From Helicobacteraceae bacterium (lineage in GTDB: Bacteria > Campylobacterota > Campylobacteria > Campylobacterales > SZUA-545): a DNA stretch of 10,281 nt. Below the pieces are notes generated by a model. It was not told the origin of the DNA. It made no database searches and saw only the letters and a list, made by a program, of their open reading frames with translations. The translations under genes and the position numbers were made by a program. The stretch is taken from NCBI GenBank assembly GCA_003250175.1, contig QKHD01000127.1:1-10281 (forward strand), in the 5' to 3' direction. This document shows, piece after piece, positions 5,722-10,281 of the stretch (position 1 is its first letter; every line of letters starts with the position of its first letter).

Positions 5722-8070
5722 ATGAGCCAAGAGAATCTACCATTCGAAGACGAAGCAAAAAAAAGCGATTACGGTGCTTCCAACATTAAGGTCCTCAAGG
5801 GCCTTGAGGCGGTCCGTAAACGACCGGGTATGTATATCGGTGATACCAACGTCGGCGGTCTTCACCACCTGATCTACGAAGTTGTCGACAACTCCATTGA
5901 CGAAGCGATGGCCGGTTTTTGTGACACCATCAAGGTAACTATTACAGCCGAAGGGCGTGCCCGGATTGAAGATAACGCCCGGGGTATTCCTACGGATATT
6001 CACCCGGTAGAAAAAATTTCAGCCGCTACGGTAGCACTGACCGTTCTGCACGCCGGTGGTAAATTTGACAAGGACACCTATAAGGTCTCCGGAGGTCTGC
6101 ACGGGGTTGGGGTTTCTGTCGTTAATGCCCTCTCCAAACACCTGCACCTGACCATTCACCGCGGCGGTGAGATTCACGAGCAGGATTTTGCCCAGGGTAA
6201 AGTCCAAAATGACCTGAGCGTCACAGGTACCACCAAGCGTACCGGTACTATCGTCGAGTTTCTTCCCGATGATGAAATCTTTGAAACGATTATTTTTGAT
6301 AAAAATATTCTTCTTAAGCGTTTCAAAGAGCTTTGCTACCTGAACCCGAAAATCAAAATCGTCTTTACGGATGAGCGTGACGGAACCAAGGAAGACATTC
6401 AATTCGAAGGCGGGATTGCCCAGTTTGTTGCAGACTTGAATGATAAAGATCCGATGTGCGACGTGATCTACTTCAGCGACAAGATGGAAGATATCGAGAT
6501 GGACCTGGCTTTTATGTACAACAGCTCCTATGTCGAAAAAGTCTCTTCCTTCGTCAACAACATCAAAACTCCCGATGGCGGTACCCACGAAGCCGGTTTC
6601 CGTGCCGGTCTGACCCGCGCCATTTCCAAGTACATTGACGAAAATGCCAATGCAAGAGAAAAAACAAAAATCACGGGTGACGATACCAAAGAGGGTCTGA
6701 TCGCCATCGTCAGTGTTCGTGTGCCGGAACCACAGTTCGAAGGCCAGACCAAAGGGAAACTGGGAAGCTCCTACGTCCGCCCACTGGTACAGAAACTGAC
6801 CTATGAAAATGTGGTCAAATTCTTTGAAGAAAACCCCAACGCGGCGAAAGCGATTATGCAAAAAGCCATCCTGGCGGCACGGGGTCGAGATGCGGCCAAA
6901 CGTGCCCGGGAGATGACCCGTAAACAGGAAAAAATGACCATCGGAACCCTGCCGGGTAAACTGGCAGACTGCCAGAGCAAAGATCCGGATGAGTCCGAAC
7001 TCTACCTGGTGGAAGGTGACTCCGCGGGTGGTTCAGCCAAGCAGGGACGTGACCGTGCCAACCAGGCGATTCTGCCACTGCGCGGTAAAATTCTTAACGT
7101 CGAAAAAGCGCGGATTGACAAGATCCTCAGCAGTGAAGAGATCAAAAACATGATTACGGCCCTGGGTTGCGGCTTTGGTGCCGAGTATGACGAAGAGCGT
7201 CTGCGCTACAAAAAAATCATCATCATGACCGATGCCGACGTCGATGGCAGCCACATTCAGACCCTGCTGTTGACCTTCTTTTTCCGTTATATGCGTCCGC
7301 TGGTGGATTCCGGATATGTCTACATCGCCCAGCCGCCGCTCTATCGCTACAAAAAGGGTAAAAACGAGATTTATCTCAAGGACAATAAAGCCCTGAATGA
7401 TTACCTGATTGAAACAGGTATCGAGGGGATGGAGTTTGGCGGTGTCGGCCCGCGTGACCTCAAAGAACACCTCAAAATCGCCGCTCACTACCGTGGCGTA
7501 CTGGAAGACCTACAAAAGCGCTACTCCGTTGTTCAGCTGGTTCGCCAACTGATCGAGCGTGACGAGCTGCTGGCCCTGGAGTATAAAGACCTTTATAAAG
7601 AGGTTGAAGCCTTCCTTTCCAGCATCGGTTACAACATTCTCAATGCCCAGGTCAATGAAGAGCAGATTCACCTCTATATCCAGACAGAAAAAGGTCTGGA
7701 AGAGATTTTGATCAACGACGATCTCTTTAGCAATCCGCTCTTTACCGAGGCTAAATACACCTATGAAAAACTGCTGGAGCGCGATATCGAAGCCCTCCGT
7801 GGCCGGGATATTCTCGATATTCTCGAAGAGGTCGAAGCCCAGGCGAAAAAAGGTACCTATATCCAGCGCTACAAAGGTCTGGGTGAGATGAACCCTGAGC
7901 AGCTGTGGGAAACGACCATGAACAGAGATAACCGTCGACTGCTGCAGGTTACCGTAGGTGACGCCGAAGCGGTCAGCGATACCTTTACCCTCTTCATGGG
8001 TGACGAAGTCGAACCGCGACGAAAATATATCGAAGACCACGCCAAAGACGTCAAGCACCTGGATATCTGA
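5722..8070 (+). CDS. gyrB: DNA gyrase subunit B
   Basis: GyrB is the ATPase subunit of gyrase, which with GyrA introduces negative supercoils. The 782-residue protein shows the GHKL ATPase domain: RKRPGMYIG (32-40), Glu53 and Asn57 in YEVVDNSIDEA, Asp84 in EDNARGIP, and the ATP-lid glycine loop GGLHGVG (124-130). The TOPRIM domain has Glu431 in EGDSAGG and the metal-binding Asp504/506/508 in TDADVDGSH. The C-terminal part has QRYKGLGEMNPEQLWETTM from residue 714. About 210 residues lie between the DxDxD motif and QRYKGLGEM, so the extra TOPRIM insertion found in many Gram-negative GyrBs is present; this separates it from ParE and from the shorter Gram-positive form. AAGGGAG stands directly before the ATG. 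The stop codon overlaps the queF start (TGATG), implying translational coupling. Confidence 0.98.
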   Translation: MSQENLPFEDEAKKSDYGASNIKVLKGLEAVRKRPGMYIGDTNVGGLHHLIYEVVDNSIDEAMAGFCDTIKVTITAEGRARIEDNARGIPTDIHPVEKISAATVALTVLHAGGKFDKDTYKVSGGLHGVGVSVVNALSKHLHLTIHRGGEIHEQDFAQGKVQNDLSVTGTTKRTGTIVEFLPDDEIFETIIFDKNILLKRFKELCYLNPKIKIVFTDERDGTKEDIQFEGGIAQFVADLNDKDPMCDVIYFSDKMEDIEMDLAFMYNSSYVEKVSSFVNNIKTPDGGTHEAGFRAGLTRAISKYIDENANAREKTKITGDDTKEGLIAIVSVRVPEPQFEGQTKGKLGSSYVRPLVQKLTYENVVKFFEENPNAAKAIMQKAILAARGRDAAKRAREMTRKQEKMTIGTLPGKLADCQSKDPDESELYLVEGDSAGGSAKQGRDRANQAILPLRGKILNVEKARIDKILSSEEIKNMITALGCGFGAEYDEERLRYKKIIIMTDADVDGSHIQTLLLTFFFRYMRPLVDSGYVYIAQPPLYRYKKGKNEIYLKDNKALNDYLIETGIEGMEFGGVGPRDLKEHLKIAAHYRGVLEDLQKRYSVVQLVRQLIERDELLALEYKDLYKEVEAFLSSIGYNILNAQVNEEQIHLYIQTEKGLEEILINDDLFSNPLFTEAKYTYEKLLERDIEALRGRDILDILEEVEAQAKKGTYIQRYKGLGEMNPEQLWETTMNRDNRRLLQVTVGDAEAVSDTFTLFMGDEVEPRRKYIEDHAKDVKHLDI

Positions 8071-8456
8071 TGGCAGAACAAAAATACGGCGAAAAAGAGA
8101 TTGCCAATTTCGATGTAGAAAAAGATCTGGAAATCTGGCCCAACGCACATAAGAAAAATTACAAGATTTCCATCACCATGCCGGAGTTTACCTGCCTGTG
8201 TCCGCGCAGCGGGTATCCGGATTTTGCCACCATGCGCCTGGAATACTCTCCGGACGAACTGGTGGTGGAGCTTAAGGCCATTAAAATTTACATCAACACC
8301 TTCCGTGATCGTCACATTTCCCATGAAAACAGTGCCAACGAGATTTTTGATACGCTCTATACCAAGCTCAAGCCCAAATGGATGCGCCTGGAGGCCGATT
8401 ACGAGCCCAGAGGTAACGTTCATACCGTCATTACCATCGACAGCCGCGAATTTTGA
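8070..8456 (+). CDS. queF: NADPH-dependent 7-cyano-7-deazaguanine (preQ0) reductase
   Basis: QueF reduces the nitrile of preQ0 to the aminomethyl group of preQ1, the base later inserted into tRNA for queuosine. The 128-residue protein is of the short, unimodular type (as in Bacillus subtilis), not the ~280-aa E. coli type. It shows the catalytic Cys44 in FTCLCPRSGYPDFA with Asp51, the QueF motif ELKAIKIY (67-74) that binds NADPH, and Glu86 in RHISHEN at the substrate-binding position. The ATG shares its A with the gyrB TGA, so translation is probably coupled to gyrB; no independent promoter is obvious. With queD on the other side of the origin region, two steps of one pathway are encoded in this window; queC and queE are not present. 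Confidence 0.96.
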   Translation: MAEQKYGEKEIANFDVEKDLEIWPNAHKKNYKISITMPEFTCLCPRSGYPDFATMRLEYSPDELVVELKAIKIYINTFRDRHISHENSANEIFDTLYTKLKPKWMRLEADYEPRGNVHTVITIDSREF

Positions 8457-8475
8457 TTTATGACCCTTTAACGGG

Positions 8476-8494
8476 GCGGTTTGTATAATACCGC
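8476..8494. repeat. Short inverted repeat framing the tRNA promoter -10
   Basis: GCGGT (8476-8480) and ACCGC (8490-8494) are perfect inverted arms with the TATAAT box in the 9-nt centre. It may be an operator or chance; the right arm also makes the segment just after the -10 GC-rich, as in promoters under stringent control. Confidence 0.4.
8482..8489 (+). promoter_or_regulatory. tRNA promoter, TG-TATAAT
   Basis: A consensus TATAAT at 8484-8489 preceded by TG (8482-8483) stands 14 bp before the tRNA, placing the transcription start near 8496 and giving a leader of about 8 nt. No good -35 is seen, as usual for this phylum. It lies in the queF-tRNA spacer, so the tRNA probably has its own promoter. 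Confidence 0.65.
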
Positions 8495-8503
8495 TTCTTA
8501 AAC

Positions 8504-8580
8504 GGGTCTTTAGCTCAGTTGGTTAGAGCGCTCCGCTCATAACGGAGTGGTCGAGAGTTCGAGTCTCTCAGGACCCACCA
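8504..8580 (+). tRNA. tRNA with CAT anticodon, probably tRNA-Ile2 (alternative: elongator tRNA-Met)
   Basis: The 77 nt fold as a complete cloverleaf: acceptor GGGTCTT with AGGACCC (one T-G wobble), D arm from GCTC to GAGC, anticodon stem CTCCG/CGGAG with loop CTCATAA, variable loop TGGTC, T stem GAGAG/CTCTC with loop TTCGAGT, discriminator A and an encoded CCA. The anticodon is CAT (8538-8540). It is not an initiator, because the first acceptor pair is a normal G-C and the anticodon stem lacks the three G-C pairs. The GGG acceptor start and the TGGTCG variable region favour an Ile2 tRNA whose C34 is changed to lysidine by TilS, but elongator Met shares the loop and cannot be excluded. Its CAT anticodon means it is not itself a queuosine substrate. 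Confidence 0.93.
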
Positions 8581-8614
8581 CCCTTTTTGCTTTCTCCCTT
8601 TCTAACCATAAGCG

Positions 8615-8623
8615 TGATATATT
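8615..8623 (+). promoter_or_regulatory. Candidate extended -10 (TGA-TATATT) for the pseudo-receiver gene
   Basis: TG at 8615-8616 and TATATT at 8618-8623 form an extended -10 downstream of a T/C-rich stretch. Transcription would begin near 8630, about 19 nt before the GTG at 8649; this argues against the in-frame TTG at 8622 as the start. Confidence 0.4.
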
Positions 8624-8648
8624 GTCGCAAAATATTTTTGGGTTGCCA

Positions 8649-10281
8649 GTGAGTCTGCGTTTAAATGATCTAAATCTCCTCTATATTGATGATATCCTCT
8701 CCTACTCCGATGAACTGGAAGAGCTTTTTTCCACCTACTTTCATCAGGTGATTCACTCCGAAACCTTCATCGATCACGTCAAAATCTTCAAAGAGATCTT
8801 TATAGACCTGATTATTGTCAATATAGACAATGACAAATACGGCGGGATGAAATTTGTCAACCTGATTAAAAAGAACGCTCCGGATTTCCCCGTGATTGCC
8901 CTAAGCAAAGAGCACCCCGATACCATTTCCCAACGCCTTTTTGATGCCAATATCGACCACTCCCTGCCCCGCCCTTTTAATGAAAAAAACTTCAAAAATG
9001 TGATCGAACAGTATAAAGAGAAGATCGAATCCTTTGCCAACCAACGGGAAAACCGAAATATTATGGAGCTGGAGCGCTCTTTGGATTCCAAGGAAGCCCT
9101 AAAAGAGCACTTTAAAATGGTCGTAACGGAGCTGATGAAGTATGACCGTGACATTCCTCCGGAGAAGAAGATGGATTTTTCCATCATGCGAAGTTTTCTC
9201 TTTACCGCTTACAACAACCTCCGCTCCCTTGATATGAATATTCAGAATGAGGACCTCAAAGTGGCCAAGAAAAAACTCGACATGGCCATCGTACTCAAAG
9301 AGAAGCTGGAAAAAAAGACCGCTACGACCATTGAAGAGAGCTACGTGACGATCTTTTTGATGAAACAGCTGCCCTATGTCAATGATTTTCGGGAACTGGA
9401 AAAGAATAAGGAGAAGGTCTTTAAATTTTTCAGTGAGCAGAAGGTTCTGGAAAAAAAGATTGAAACACTGCAAAAAAGGTCCAAGGTGATAGCCGCCAAG
9501 GATCCGGAGCAAAACGATATTAAAAATGAACTGCAAAGTCTGAATAAAAGACATGTGGACATTATCCACGAAATCCGGAACCTTCGGGATAAAAATGATG
9601 CCATTACAACCCGAATGAGTGATTTCAGTGAAAAACACTTCGAAGAGTTCAAAAACGACTACATGACTTATGTGGACGAGATCAAATATGACATCATCGA
9701 TACGCTTAACGTCCTGGCCTACCGTTTTGACAAAGAACTCTGGCGCAGCGCCAAACGCTCCAAGCCGGTACAGAAGTTTTTCATCGAGGCCCGTATCGAA
9801 GGGCTCTATAGCAGCAAGACCTACATGAAATACTATATCAACAAGCTGGATATCAAAAAAGCCGGGGAAAATACCGTCAAGCTGATGCGCTATATTGAGC
9901 AGTACAATAAAAAGAACCCGGTCAATATTGCCATTTTGGGTGACGAAGTGGAAAAAATTCAGCGAATCAAAGGGGTAACGGAAAAGATCGACTCTTCAGT
10001 CAAAGCCTTTGGCTTTTTCGATCCCAAGCGTTTGATCGAATCGTTTAAACACACCTCGTACAATCTGGTCATCAGTGAATATACGGTGGATAAAATTTCT
10101 GCCTTTTCCATGATAAAAACCATTGCCAAAGCCTATCCGAAAGAGGTTAAGGACTGTATCTTTTTCGTAGAAATTCCCAGCGGAAAACTGGCTGCTTCGG
10201 AAGCAGCTATCAAAGATATCGGTGCAACGGTTCTATTTAACCACACAATCAACCTGAGCGATCTTCAGGATAAGGTCATGG
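8649..10281 (+). CDS. Coiled-coil protein with two degenerate receiver domains, 3' partial
   Basis: The frame is open to the end of the window (544 codons from GTG 8649). In-frame TTG codons at 8643 and 8622 are alternative starts; the ribosome binding site is weak in all cases and no in-frame ATG occurs before the receiver core. Residues 8-115 have the CheY-like pattern: the acidic pair Asp14-Asp15 (LLYIDD), strand DLIIVNID with Asn58 where the phospho-accepting Asp should be, Ser86 (VIALSKE) at the Thr/Ser position, and LPRPF with Arg108 in place of the invariant Lys. Residues about 115-420 are highly charged and helical with likely coiled coils, strongest at about 249-334. From about 425 a second receiver-like region follows: Asp432-Glu433 (IAILGDE), strand NLVISEYTV with Glu477 at the phospho-site, and GATVLFNHTI with His532 for Lys. 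Both look unable to be phosphorylated, so scaffold or signalling-adaptor roles are possible. I do not recognise the family. Confidence 0.85.
   Translation, partial: MSLRLNDLNLLYIDDILSYSDELEELFSTYFHQVIHSETFIDHVKIFKEIFIDLIIVNIDNDKYGGMKFVNLIKKNAPDFPVIALSKEHPDTISQRLFDANIDHSLPRPFNEKNFKNVIEQYKEKIESFANQRENRNIMELERSLDSKEALKEHFKMVVTELMKYDRDIPPEKKMDFSIMRSFLFTAYNNLRSLDMNIQNEDLKVAKKKLDMAIVLKEKLEKKTATTIEESYVTIFLMKQLPYVNDFRELEKNKEKVFKFFSEQKVLEKKIETLQKRSKVIAAKDPEQNDIKNELQSLNKRHVDIIHEIRNLRDKNDAITTRMSDFSEKHFEEFKNDYMTYVDEIKYDIIDTLNVLAYRFDKELWRSAKRSKPVQKFFIEARIEGLYSSKTYMKYYINKLDIKKAGENTVKLMRYIEQYNKKNPVNIAILGDEVEKIQRIKGVTEKIDSSVKAFGFFDPKRLIESFKHTSYNLVISEYTVDKISAFSMIKTIAKAYPKEVKDCIFFVEIPSGKLAASEAAIKDIGATVLFNHTINLSDLQDKVM

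Noticed and set aside
6019..6861. A 280-codon open frame on the minus strand within gyrB, and similar long antisense frames in dnaN and the propeller gene
   Set aside because: They lie fully opposite well-recognised genes, show no recognisable motif and lack ribosome binding sites; they reflect the codon use of the real genes.
8504..8580. Initiator tRNA-fMet
   Set aside because: The first acceptor pair is a standard G-C pair and the anticodon stem ends in C-G pairs unlike the three G-C pairs of initiators.
8581..8610. Rho-independent terminator after the tRNA
   Set aside because: There are T tracts (CCCTTTTTGC) but no stem outside the tRNA itself precedes them.
8622..8648. TTG at 8622 or 8643 as the start of the pseudo-receiver gene
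   Set aside because: TTG 8622 lies inside the candidate -10 box; TTG 8643 remains possible but adds only two residues and has no better ribosome binding site than GTG 8649.
1..10281. CRISPR array, insertion sequence or prophage attachment site
   Set aside because: No repeat-spacer pattern, transposase, terminal inverted repeats or tRNA 3'-end duplication was seen; the gene content is core chromosome.

Overview
The window looks like the replication-origin neighbourhood of a Campylobacterota (epsilonproteobacterial) chromosome. Support comes from the gene order dnaA-dnaN-gyrB-queF, the sequences of the four products, a QueD of the elongated type I associate with this phylum, and short DnaA-box-like sites built on TTCAC. 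A relative of Sulfurimonas, Sulfuricurvum or Sulfurovum would fit. That placement is an inference from protein flavour and order; no search was run.

Left part (1-2024, + strand): a 5'-truncated gene for a large protein that seems to combine a beta-propeller (WD40-like), a long helical, solenoid-like region and one C-terminal membrane segment. It is followed by a very small lipoprotein gene whose stop codon overlaps the stop of the convergent queD. Next (2021-3044, - strand) is a tight pair ruvC-queD: Holliday-junction resolvase, then 6-carboxytetrahydropterin synthase of the queuosine/7-deazaguanine pathway.

Centre (3038-4640): dnaA starts with TTG and is flanked on both sides by clusters of DnaA-box-like sequences. 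The downstream spacer before dnaN shows tandem boxes, a short GC-rich step, a TAC/TAA trinucleotide run resembling DnaA-trios, and a 20-bp pure A/T stretch. This is the layout expected of a DNA-unwinding element, so I read the region as a probable bipartite oriC with the opening site between dnaA and dnaN.

Right part (4641-8580, + strand): dnaN (sliding clamp), gyrB (gyrase B) and queF (preQ0 reductase) are closely packed and the last two overlap by one base. Then comes a tRNA gene with anticodon CAT and its own strong -10 box. Two queuosine-pathway genes (queD, queF) thus bracket the replication genes.

Right end (8649-10281, + strand): a gene running off the window encodes a protein with a degenerate response-regulator receiver domain at each end of a coiled-coil/helical middle. 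Both receivers lack the phospho-accepting Asp (Asn in the first, Glu in the second). This is the least conventional protein here, with the propeller-solenoid-membrane protein second.
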